NCBI GenBank assembly: GCA_938028705.1
Contig: CALIZI010000479.1
Span: 1 to 34,692, forward strand
Length of the DNA stretch: 34,692 nt
Reading direction: 5' to 3'
Source: an uncultured Saprospiraceae bacterium
Lineage (GTDB): Bacteria > Bacteroidota > Bacteroidia > Chitinophagales > Saprospiraceae
Under the pieces are notes generated by a model. That model was not told the DNA's origin, made no database searches, and was given only the letters and a program-made list of their open reading frames with translations. A program made the position numbers and the translations under genes. This document shows, piece after piece, positions 1-7,166 of this stretch. Every line of letters starts with the position of its first letter. Within the stretch, counting starts at the first letter, position 1.

Positions 1-98
1 AAACTCGTCTGACATTTTCAAAATTCACCGATGATATCATATTTTTCTAGCAATATTTAAATGTCTGACGAGTTTTAGCCCAAATTCGGAAAAAATAC
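1..98. repeat. Palindromic repeat of the CTCGTCTGACATTT family, copy 1
   Basis: AAACTCGTCTGACATTT at the window start is repeated in inverse near 59-76, followed by TTTAGCCCAAATTCGG. The same words form a near-perfect 61-bp palindrome at 18402-18462. Both copies are also accompanied by a TGACATTGTCAAG-type word (here at about 136-151). The left edge is cut by the window. It lies downstream of nqrA and could act as a transcript end, although no clear T-run is visible. Confidence 0.6.
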
Positions 99-186
99 CC
101 CATGTTAAACACAAATATATTTTTATTTTTAAAACATGACATTGTCAAGTTAGGTACAGCATAGCGATTTACAAAATAGCTTTCCC

Positions 187-1824
187 TTAGCTTTGCTCCC
201 GAATCACATCCAAACCCTGTCTCAAAATATCCTGTACATTTGTTTTTGAGGTACAAGCAAATTCGCAAAGCGCGACATCTTCGGGCGCGAGTTCGTAAAT
301 ACCCAAGCCTTCCATGCGTTCAAAATCATTTGCCAATATTGCTTTGATTAAATGTTGCGGATATACGTCCATTGGCAATACAGATTCGTACTGACCTGTC
401 ACGACCAATGCACGATGTTCGCCATGTGTATTGGTTTCAGCTTGGTAAGTAATGTCTTTGAATGCCGAGCCGGGAAAGGTCGAAGATGCACTCGGACGCA
501 CCGCCACAGGATTCATCCAACCAAATAATTCGTACTCATCATTTTCGTGCAAAACGGTAATTTGGTCATCAAAAAATCCGAGATAGCCGTCATTCGCGAT
601 TTGCGTTCCGGTCAATACATCGCCCGCTACGGTACGTGTTTTTCGTTCGGTAAGGATATTATTATTTAAAATATTTTCAACACTCGCGCCTACCGGAAGG
701 GTATAATATTTTGGTTCGCGTACCTCTGCGCCTGTGACTGCAATCGTGCGTTCTGCGCGATATTGACCTTTTGTAAATAAGTTGCCGATAATCGCTACAT
801 CTTGCGGATTGACGACCCATACGACTTCACCTTTATTAATAGGTGCAGTGTGATGAATCTGTACGCCAACATTTCCGGCAGGGTGTGGTCCGTTGAACCA
901 ATGTTTTTCTACATTTTGTGCGCGGGTGAAGGTGAGTGAAGGTGCATTTTCGCCACTCGCATTTAAGCCCAAATGCACTTTTCCTTCTGTCAATTTATTC
1001 AAAACATCTAAGCCGCGTTGAAAGGCAGTTGCCTTATTTTTCATCGCAAAATCAACATCGGGAGCGAGTGGTGCAGAGTCGAAAGTAGAGATAAAAATAT
1101 CGCGTGGCACATCCGCAGGGTCAGCCACCAACTCGAAAGGACGTTGGCGAATAAATGCCCATACACCGCTCTCTGTCAGGTAGTTGACTAAATCTTCGCG
1201 TGACTTGAAGTCATTTAAATTGACGGCAGCACGCTCGGTATATTGTTGTTCTTTATCGGCGAGAATGACGATTTTATCAATCGCTCTTTTCTCTCCGCGA
1301 AGGACATCCACGACTTGCCCGCTGACGGGTGAAGCGTATTTGATTTCAGGTCGTTTTTTATCAAAAAATAAAATATCGCCTGCCTTTATTTCATCGTCTT
1401 TTTCGACCAATACTTTAGGTATCGGCGACATACCGACGAAGTCGCGCGGACTAATCGCTACGGTATTGACTCGTGCGTCGCCCAATACTTTTTGAGCTGC
1501 GCCTTCGAGCTTGATGTCATGTCCACGCTTTAGGCGAGTGACAGAACCGCCCTTCGCGTAGCCGATGTCACGCGGCTTGGTAATTTCGGACATGCTCGGA
1601 AAGAGTGTGTAGTTATCTCCGGTTTTGTCTGCACCGACTTTACGTGCTTCTTCGCTCATAAATATATCGGAGACCAACATAATGACGACCAATAATATCA
1701 GGAGCGCAATTACGAAAAGTCCTGTGAGCATGGCATTAGAAAGGCTACCGGATTGTGCCTGTGCTGTGACTGCGAAAGTCAGTAAGGACAGTAAAAGGAC
1801 AGAACGTTTAAATCGAATTTTCAA
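187..1824 (-). CDS. nqrA: Na+-translocating NADH:quinone reductase subunit A with N-terminal signal/membrane extension
   Basis: NqrA is a subunit of the Na+-pumping NADH:ubiquinone reductase, peripheral on the cytoplasmic face in known complexes. From about residue 85 the protein follows the family: an RnfC/NqrA-type barrel-sandwich region (VTRLKRGHDIKLEGA, KAGDILFFDKKRPEIKYASP, SGQVVDVLRGEKR), then a long C-terminal part with HPAGNVGVQIHH. At 545 aa it exceeds the usual ~450. The extra N-terminus has a signal-peptide-like stretch (residues 1-24, ending AQAQ) and a strong membrane segment (about 35-52). The start is TTG: an in-frame stop lies just upstream and no ATG precedes the signal-like stretch. 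nqrB-F are not visible in the 186 bp downstream. Family assignment is firm; the role of the extension is inference. Confidence 0.93.
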   Translation of the reverse strand: MKIRFKRSVLLLSLLTFAVTAQAQSGSLSNAMLTGLFVIALLILLVVIMLVSDIFMSEEARKVGADKTGDNYTLFPSMSEITKPRDIGYAKGGSVTRLKRGHDIKLEGAAQKVLGDARVNTVAISPRDFVGMSPIPKVLVEKDDEIKAGDILFFDKKRPEIKYASPVSGQVVDVLRGEKRAIDKIVILADKEQQYTERAAVNLNDFKSREDLVNYLTESGVWAFIRQRPFELVADPADVPRDIFISTFDSAPLAPDVDFAMKNKATAFQRGLDVLNKLTEGKVHLGLNASGENAPSLTFTRAQNVEKHWFNGPHPAGNVGVQIHHTAPINKGEVVWVVNPQDVAIIGNLFTKGQYRAERTIAVTGAEVREPKYYTLPVGASVENILNNNILTERKTRTVAGDVLTGTQIANDGYLGFFDDQITVLHENDEYELFGWMNPVAVRPSASSTFPGSAFKDITYQAETNTHGEHRALVVTGQYESVLPMDVYPQHLIKAILANDFERMEGLGIYELAPEDVALCEFACTSKTNVQDILRQGLDVIREQS

Positions 1825-2025
1825 TTTATTTATATTTTAGTTGAGCTAATTTTTGAATTAATAAATATATTTTAAAATTAATTAATTTATTAACAGATTT
1901 ACTCATTCACCAATTAACTTTTAAAACTGCTTCTTACGTCAATTTGACCTTTAAAGTTGCATAATTTTTATGTGAATTTCACGATACAAATTAGACATTA
2001 TATACAGGTCTTGTAAAAATCGCTG

Positions 2026-2033
2026 CAAAGATA
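2026..2033 (-). promoter_or_regulatory. Possible -7 box for nqrA
   Basis: Read on the minus strand this is TATCTTTG, an exact match to the Bacteroidetes -7 consensus TAnnTTTG, about 195 bp upstream of the nqrA start. No TTTG box is visible at the expected -33 spacing, so the call is weak. Confidence 0.3.
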
Positions 2034-2221
2034 AAAACCTTCGCATAAAAAAGATAGGTCTAAGGGGTTTTTTGGAAGTATATTTCACTTATTTAGATTT
2101 CCTCTAAACAGCGTGAAAAAATAAATTGATAAAAATGCAACACTATTGAATAGCTTACGTAAAATTGGAAATGTGATATAAATGAATATCAAAAAGGAAG
2201 ATAATTAGAATGGAAAAAAGC

Positions 2222-2318
2222 GGAATCCACCTCGATAAAATCCAACAAATACCGAGGCGGATATCCATAGTGGGAACGGCATAATGCCCCACATAATTTG
2301 TCTGTTTTTCAGACAAAC
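2222..2318 (+). ncRNA. Candidate structured RNA, copy 1
   Basis: A 60-nt block at 2222-2281 begins GGAATCCACCTCG and ends GTGGGAACGGCA, and recurs at 2629-2689. CCTCG (2230-2234) can pair with CGAGG (2253-2257), and CCAC (2227-2230) with GTGG (2270-2273). Two further hairpins follow: GGCATAATGCC and TTTGTCTG/CAGACAAA (to about 2318). A CAACC/GGTTG hairpin followed by a T-run near 2390-2421 could be the 3' end. No ORF covers the block. The strand is inferred from the terminator of copy 2. I do not recognise it as a known RNA family. Confidence 0.45.
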
Positions 2319-2423
2319 CTAGTTTCGTGATTACTCACTGCTTTGGAGATTATAAAAACAAAATCAACTTAACTCAATTATTTCTTTACAACCCTTTGTT
2401 TTAGGTTGGTTTAATTTTTTTTA

Positions 2424-2522
2424 AAGCGGTAAAGAATCTTCCGTAGCATATACATTGTAGAGGAAAAATCATAAATAGGGAAATCAAATTTCTGCTCGTG
2501 AAGATTCTTTACATAATCGCTT
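2424..2522. repeat. Inverted repeat between the two candidate RNAs
   Basis: TAAAGAATCTTC (about 2430-2441) is perfectly repeated in inverse as GAAGATTCTTTA (about 2500-2511), with AAGCG/CGCTT flanking the arms. The loop is about 60 bp. The function is unknown. Confidence 0.45.
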
Positions 2523-2628
2523 GTTAATCAACTCAAAAGTTATACTTAAAAATTACTGTTTTAATATATTTTGCAATTTCAATGTTAGTGATTTACATTT
2601 TCCCATTTTTTTAATACTGAGTAAAAAA

Positions 2629-2750
2629 GGAATCCACCCCAACGAAACCCAACAAAAATGTCGGGGCGGAATCCATAGTGGGAACGGCAAATGGTAAATC
2701 TTTAGGGTCTTTACAATGAGTAGCCTTTCATTTGTAAAGACCTTTTTTTT
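2629..2750 (+). ncRNA. Candidate structured RNA, copy 2, with terminator
   Basis: The second copy of the 60-nt motif (2629-2689) has GGAATCCACCCC, a hairpin CCCC(AAC)/(GTC)GGGG, then GGAATCCATAGTGGGAACGGCA. Relative to copy 1 an inner stem pair changes from T-A to C-G, so pairing is preserved. It is followed by a strong intrinsic terminator: GGTCTTTACAA (2706-2716) pairs with TTGTAAAGACC (2732-2742) and eight T follow. The compact motif-plus-terminator layout suggests a small RNA of roughly 120 nt. No promoter box is obvious upstream. The family is not recognised. Confidence 0.5.
2706..2750 (+). terminator. Intrinsic terminator of candidate RNA copy 2
   Basis: An 11-bp perfect stem (GGTCTTTACAA/TTGTAAAGACC) is followed directly by T8. 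Confidence 0.8.
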
Positions 2751-2835
2751 GTCAAATTTTTTGTGTCGAAAATCTTATATTTTCGATGTATTTATGATAC
2801 CGGACTGTTTGTCAAACCGACCGAACGCCGGTGAA

Positions 2836-2903
2836 AAATCTTAATTAAATATCTTACATCGTCTTTTGGATGAACAAACTTTTTACACCATTAATTAAGA
2901 TTT
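2836..2903. repeat. 13-bp perfect inverted repeat
   Basis: AAATCTTAATTAA at 2836-2848 and its exact inverse at 2891-2903 enclose about 42 bp. It lies between candidate RNA copy 2 and the 3' end of the sigma-like gene. A smaller ACCGG/CCGGT pair sits just upstream (about 2799-2832). Confidence 0.5.
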
Positions 2904-2982
2904 GACACCTTTGTTCAGAGGGATAAAGGTTAAAATCATATAAAATGTCCAGTAGTACAAGCCTTATTCTGTGTGCCTGCCT

Positions 2983-3255
2983 TTAGGCGGCTGCCTGACG
3001 TTGTTGGCATTTTCGTGCTGCCAGATTGATAATCCAAGCGTCAGGATTTTGGACGCGCTCGTCGTCCAGTTGGCTCATCAATTCGAGGATGGCTTCGTAA
3101 GCGATCACTCTTGCCACTTTGTGGTTGTTGAGCATTGATAAGCAATAAGTTGTCAATTCGGTATGGCATCTATCATACAGAGTATGATAAATAGGCCAGT
3201 TACTGATGGTGTTCTGCTGCCACAGCAAATAGTAGATTGAATGTTTGTTTTTCAT
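2983..3255 (-). CDS. Small sigma-70 region 2-like protein
   Basis: This 90-aa protein resembles region 2 of sigma-70/ECF factors. The pattern is IYHTLYDRC..L..YCLSML..HKVA....YEAILELMSQ, then NPDAWIINLAARKCQQRQ, where ECF factors usually have a P..WL..IARN helix. It ends there, so no linker or region 4 follows, and typical ECF factors are about twice as long. The acidic residues usual in region 2.2 are partly lost. ATG start at 3255. No anti-sigma gene is adjacent. It could be a degenerate sigma factor, a stand-alone region 2 protein or a chance resemblance; the call is from pattern only. Confidence 0.5.
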   Translation of the reverse strand: MKNKHSIYYLLWQQNTISNWPIYHTLYDRCHTELTTYCLSMLNNHKVARVIAYEAILELMSQLDDERVQNPDAWIINLAARKCQQRQAAA

Positions 3256-3417
3256 AGTACAATGTTTGTCTCTCGACTGAGTTTAAAAAAGATGTTTGCT
3301 GATGAGATTTGTCATTCTTCCGGTTTAGCCTGCCGGAATTATTTAGCCTTAAATGTGAATGACGTATCTCTAAAAGTGATGTTTCTGTTTCCTCCAGAGT
3401 TCTATTTTATTGTTTCA

Positions 3418-3964
3418 ATTAACTTGTGTGAACATGTTTTTGAGGGATAGTTATTTTCGTTCACATTACAATGTTCGGGGTATTTTGATTAGGAAAAAAA
3501 TCCAGTTTAAAGAATTTCTCCCTTATTTTTTTATTATTTTTGAAAGGTTAAAATTTAGTCTATTATTTCATAACTAATTGGTTTTCAATATTTAATTACT
3601 AAAATTAGTTACTATTTATGTAAACATTTTCTCCCGATTTTTTTATTTATCTGTCATTTTACTTTTCATGTTAAAATGATACGGGAGAGATTTTTTTATT
3701 TCAGAATATGTGCCTGTTATTGTCAATTAACTTGTGTGAAGTTTTGGATTTTGTATGTGTTCCCTTTCGTTCACATTACAATGTTCGGGGTATTTTGATT
3801 AGAAAAAAAAGCCAGTTTCAAGAATTTCTCTCTTATTTTTTTATTACTTTTGTTTTACTTTTTAAATTTTATTAATTTTGTAACATATTGTTAATCAATT
3901 TTTTAATCAGATATTAAAGTTTTTTACCGAGGGGTTTGTTTCTCCCGATTTTTTTTAGTAGAAA
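3418..3964. repeat. ~310-bp tandem duplication upstream of the 471-aa gene
   Basis: Two units begin AATTAACTTGTGTGAA (about 3418 and 3724). Both contain a 38-bp identical block (3455-3492 and 3765-3802, including TTCACATTACAATGTTCGGG), a similar GAATTTCTC.CTTATTTTTTTATTA tract, and TTTCTCCCGATTTTTTT near the end (about 3627 and 3937). Each unit carries TGTGAA...TTCACA as an inverted pair. The parts between have diverged. Between the units, TCTCCCG...CGGGAGA (about 3629-3690) encloses CATTTTA/TAAAATG and is followed by T7, a terminator-like hairpin. Confidence 0.8.
3849..3880 (+). promoter_or_regulatory. Bacteroidetes-type promoter for the 471-aa gene
   Basis: TTTG at 3849-3852 and TAATTTTG at 3873-3880 are separated by 20 bp. 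This matches the Bacteroidetes -33 TTTG / -7 TAnnTTTG consensus and its usual spacing. The start codon is about 95 bp downstream. The equivalent place in the first duplicated unit reads TATTATTTC, so only unit 2 keeps the -7 box. Confidence 0.55.
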
Positions 3965-3974
3965 ATGACTGAAA

Positions 3975-5390
3975 ATGCACAAAAGTAAATTAATAAAACT
4001 CTTTAGCGGGCTATCGAGGACGGAATTATTGGAGTTTGGGCGGTATTTGAAAGCACCTGTTTTTAATAGAGATGATAATTTGGTGAAGCTATATGAGTAT
4101 ATTAAGAAGTATTATCCTGATTTTAAATCGGAAAAATTGGATAAATCTTATTTTTTAAAGAAAATGACAGGTAGCGCATCAACTAAAGATAGAAAAATAC
4201 ATGATTGGATGAGTGACCTGACCCGGAAACTGGAAGATTATCTGATTATAGTGGAAACACGGAATAAGCCTTTGACTCGGGATTTTGTATTGTTGGATGC
4301 CATGAAAGATCGGCAAATAGATGAGTTGTTTTTTAAAAACATCAGAAGTATCAGGTCTAAATTGGATAATTCGCCGGAGCGGGATATGTTTTATTATTTC
4401 AATCAGTGGCGGTTGAGACATGAAGCTTTTTTTTACAGCAATACTCCGCAAAAGTATAAAGAGGAAAAAGACATAGAAAAAACAATGTCGGAAATGGATA
4501 AATTTTTCTGTGCTGTCAAATTGAGATATAGTGCTGATATGATGACTGTTGAATTGAGTTATTCGGCTGACCATAATATTGCATTGTTGCCCGAGGTTTT
4601 GAAAGAAATCAGAAAACCAGAGTATAAAAAAAATAAGCTATTTAAAATTTATGAACTTGCCATTGATTTGTTTTATGATGAAAAAGATGAAACTTATGAC
4701 AAGCTGGAAAAATTAATTTACGCCCATCTACATTTAGGGAGTCAATCAGAGAAACATGCACTACTCAATTTTTTGCTCACCCATGCCGGTAAAAAACTTA
4801 TTGAGGGTAGGGAGAGATATCGGCAAAAAATATTTGATTGGTACGTATATAAAATTAATAATGAGTTAATATTAGAAGACGGTTGTATCCCTGCACCTCA
4901 CTTTCTGAATGTAATGTATTTGGCAACTGCCTTACATGAAGTAAAATGGTTGGAAAATTTTATAAGTAATTATATTCAATACTTAAATGATGATGTTAGA
5001 GAAAATACTACTTTACTCGCTAAGGCTTATTTATATTTTGCCAAAAAAGAGTATAAAAAAAGTCTTCGCACACTTATGCAAACGAGAGGTGGAGACTTCA
5101 CCTACCCTTTAAATGTAAGAACATTAAGTATTCAATGTTATTATGAGCTTAAAGATATAGAACTACTTACAATGGAATGTAATAATTTTAGTAGGTATAT
5201 AAACAGAAATGAAAATATAGGAGATAATATAAAAAAAACCGTAAAAGATTTTATTCGTTTTGTTCGTTTACTCGTCGAAGCCCCTTACAAAAAAGATATT
5301 ACCAAAGAAAAACTTAATGAGAAACTTAATAAAGCAAAAGGCGTAAGGTCTAAATCATGGTTAAATGAGAAAGTGGCAGAATTAAAATAA
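3975..5390 (+). CDS. Alpha-helical protein of unknown function
   Basis: The protein has 471 aa, is charged and mostly helical, with no signal peptide or membrane segment, so it is probably cytoplasmic. The N-terminus (KLIKLFSGLSRTELLEFGRYL..PVFNRDDNLVKLYEYIKKYYPDF) and a following helix pair (IHDWMSDLTRKLEDYLI) resemble hypothetical proteins I recall from Saprospiria-type genomes; no function is known to me. The C-terminal half (LAKAYLYFAKKEYKKSLRTLMQ...LNVRTLSIQCYYELKDIELL) has TPR-like spacing, suggesting a solenoid scaffold. Codons are strikingly A/T-ending compared with genes at 7167-9729. The ATG lies about 95 bp after a good promoter. It ends at a strong terminator, so it is probably monocistronic. 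Confidence 0.85.
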   Translation: MHKSKLIKLFSGLSRTELLEFGRYLKAPVFNRDDNLVKLYEYIKKYYPDFKSEKLDKSYFLKKMTGSASTKDRKIHDWMSDLTRKLEDYLIIVETRNKPLTRDFVLLDAMKDRQIDELFFKNIRSIRSKLDNSPERDMFYYFNQWRLRHEAFFYSNTPQKYKEEKDIEKTMSEMDKFFCAVKLRYSADMMTVELSYSADHNIALLPEVLKEIRKPEYKKNKLFKIYELAIDLFYDEKDETYDKLEKLIYAHLHLGSQSEKHALLNFLLTHAGKKLIEGRERYRQKIFDWYVYKINNELILEDGCIPAPHFLNVMYLATALHEVKWLENFISNYIQYLNDDVRENTTLLAKAYLYFAKKEYKKSLRTLMQTRGGDFTYPLNVRTLSIQCYYELKDIELLTMECNNFSRYINRNENIGDNIKKTVKDFIRFVRLLVEAPYKKDITKEKLNEKLNKAKGVRSKSWLNEKVAELK

Positions 5391-5424
5391 AAAAGTCAAC
5401 TTTATGTCTAAAGTTGACTTTTTT
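5391..5424. terminator. Intrinsic terminator, bidirectional
   Basis: A 14-bp perfect stem (AAAAGTCAACTTTA / TAAAGTTGACTTTT) with a 4-nt loop, A-rich on one side and T-rich on the other. It starts immediately after the stop of the 471-aa gene and can also serve the convergent gene that ends at 5474. Confidence 0.9.
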
Positions 5425-5473
5425 GAAAATATAATATGCTCTTACTTATCAGTACACTGAAAGTTTGATTTGC

Positions 5474-5848
5474 TTAGTTCAATGTGATGACTTCCTTATC
5501 TTCACCATTTGGTGTTTCTACGACCAACATATAGAATCCTGCATCAAGTTCACTCAAATCAAGTGAAATTTGAGGTTCATTTGTTGTCTTTTCTATAAGC
5601 ACTGTTCCGGCTTTTATTACTTTGACCGTCATCGTATAATCGCTGTCGGCTCCTACTCTACTGCGCTCGTCAGTCACCTCTGCCATTCTACCACTTACTA
5701 CAATAATAGACCCACCGCCGTCTTCCTTATCAAATTGTATTGTTTCATTTGAAGTCGTCGGGTTCGTAGTATTCGCTGCATAAGTAGTTGTAGCGATAAA
5801 AGTAAATACACTAAATAAAACTGTTTTAAAAATAATACTGAATTTCAT
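5474..5848 (-). CDS. Small secreted protein with a beta-sandwich-like C-terminus (DUF3244-like)
   Basis: A 124-aa protein with a clear signal peptide (residues 1-24, cleaved after TYAA). The mature part is a short acidic/Gly linker (DKEDGGGS) followed by beta-strand-rich sequence: YTMTVKVIKAGTVLIEKTT, then ISLDLSELDAGFYMLVVETPNGE. The last segment resembles the L..L..G.Y.L.V end of T9SS tails and of small DUF3244-type Bacteroidetes proteins. It lacks the usual upstream carrier domain, so it may be a free-standing domain of that fold. Export is supported; function is unknown. The start is ATG at 5848. Confidence 0.7.
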   Translation of the reverse strand: MKFSIIFKTVLFSVFTFIATTTYAANTTNPTTSNETIQFDKEDGGGSIIVVSGRMAEVTDERSRVGADSDYTMTVKVIKAGTVLIEKTTNEPQISLDLSELDAGFYMLVVETPNGEDKEVITLN

Positions 5849-6874
5849 AATTACTGAGTTTTAGAATGAGTAAAAAGATAATGTTTCTCGCAACTCTTCC
5901 TCTATCACTTTTCGATACAAACATTTAACGAAGTAGCCTTTTCCGTATGTCTGCCGGACAATGTCCGCGAAAAATAAAATTGGTCAAATTACGTTTTTTG
6001 TTTTTGTTCTTCGGATGTCATTATTCTCATGCAGTTCTAATTTTTAAAATGAGAATAAATACTAAATTTTTGTTTTTGTTCTTTAGATATTTTGCTGTAT
6101 CTGTTACAAACGTATGGCGAGGTCAGATTTTTTGCACTTTCATTTATTGTATATTTGTGACAGGATATATCAAATCAAATATTTATTAAAATAATATCAA
6201 TCAAACATAAATGATTGGCTTGTTTTTTTCATTCTTTACCTTATTATCTAGGTTACATTAATTTTACGCGACTATCTCTTAGTTGTTACATTTTTTTCAT
6301 TTTTTTTACCTACAAAATACAAAAAAACATATTTTATTAAACTTAAAAACACACAAACACACAAATATACAGCTTTACAATTACACATTCAAAAATCTTA
6401 TAAAACATGAACAATCAACAAATTAAACATAACAAATATAATTTTATCATTTTAAATAAAATATTAAATATTTTTTATATATTTAAATAGATTCAAAAAT
6501 ATATTTATTAAAAAAAAATATCCAATAATAATATTATCATAAAAAATAACATTCGCAAGTATATTTTATTTCATAAAAACATATAATTTAAAAAGTAAAT
6601 TTTACATCAATTTGCATATCAATTTTGTGATTATATTAATTAAGCTTTAGTATCCAGCTACCATACATTTTATCCAAAATTATAAGTATTAACTGCATTG
6701 ACTCCCAATATAATGATCAATTGAAAAGATATTTCAGTTGAAAATTCGTATAATAATGCCCATAGTTTTTCGTATTTTCACAAAAAAATCTTTCACTTTT
6801 CAGCACTTTATAAAGATCCATTCACTTAATCATTGTATTTTGCGAAGCAAAATATCGCGCCCCTCACCAAATAT
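5849..6874. other. AT-rich gene-free stretch
   Basis: About 1 kb with no supportable gene. Short ORFs here are A/T-run products without recognisable features. Visible items are a duplicated tract TTTTTGTTTTTGTTCTT (about 5996 and 6068), long A/T runs from 6190 to 6650, and a small hairpin TATTTTGC/GCAAAATA (6836-6854) just before the tRNA. Confidence 0.6.
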
Positions 6875-6949
6875 GGCTCTGTAGTTCAAGGGATAGAATA
6901 GGAGTTTCCTAAACTCTAGATTCGGGTTCGAGTCCCGGCGGAGCTACCA
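6875..6949 (+). tRNA. tRNA-Arg (anticodon CCU), CCA encoded
   Basis: A cloverleaf is readable. The acceptor stem is GGCTCTG/CGGAGCT with G-T wobbles, the discriminator is A, and CCA is genomically encoded. The T arm is CGGG/CCCG around TTCGAGT. The anticodon stem GGAGT/ACTCT encloses the loop TTCCTAA, giving anticodon CCT, which reads AGG (Arg). The gene stands alone and is followed within 10 bp by repeat element copy A. Confidence 0.93.
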
Positions 6950-6956
6950 TATTACT

Positions 6957-7151
6957 GGATTTTGGAAATTAGGGAATTGGGAAATTAGGAAATTAGGAAA
7001 TTCGGTTTATAATCGTAACTCATTGATAACCAATTGAATAATTTTCATTAATAAAATAAAACATGTAATTAATTACTTTTTGTAAAAATCTAAAAAAGTC
7101 CCGATAGTTATCGGGATTACCTAATTTCCCAATTTCCTCTGCCCAAAGTCC
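6957..7151 (+). repeat. GGACTTTGGA element, copy A
   Basis: It starts GGATTTTGGAAATTAGG and ends ATTTCC...CCCAAAGTCC, so the ends are inverse. Arms are made of repeated GGAAATTA / AATTTCC words. The centre holds a core shared with copies B-D (ATTGATAACCAATTGAATA, AAAACATGTAATTAATTAC, TGTAAAAATCTAA). An 18-bp palindrome around CCCGATAGTTATCGGG is at 7099-7116. The copy ends 15 bp before the start codon of the DUF2891 lipoprotein. Confidence 0.85.
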
Positions 7152-7166
7152 AAATATTATATAGCA

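Noticed and set aside
2222-2318. Known self-cleaving ribozyme (hammerhead, twister or HDV-like)
   Set aside because: The conserved core nucleotides of those families (for example CUGAUGA and GAAA) are missing.
2222-2689. The two similar 60-nt blocks as CRISPR repeats
   Set aside because: They are 407 bp apart, only two, imperfect, and without equal-length spacers or cas genes.
3241-3450. Plus-strand 69-codon ORF
   Set aside because: It overlaps the start of the sigma-like gene, extends into the duplicated repeat and shows no recognisable pattern.
5947-6189. Plus-strand 80-codon ORF
   Set aside because: It is Phe/Ile-rich from T-runs and contains a duplicated TTTTTGTTTTTGTTCTT tract; no signal or domain is convincing.
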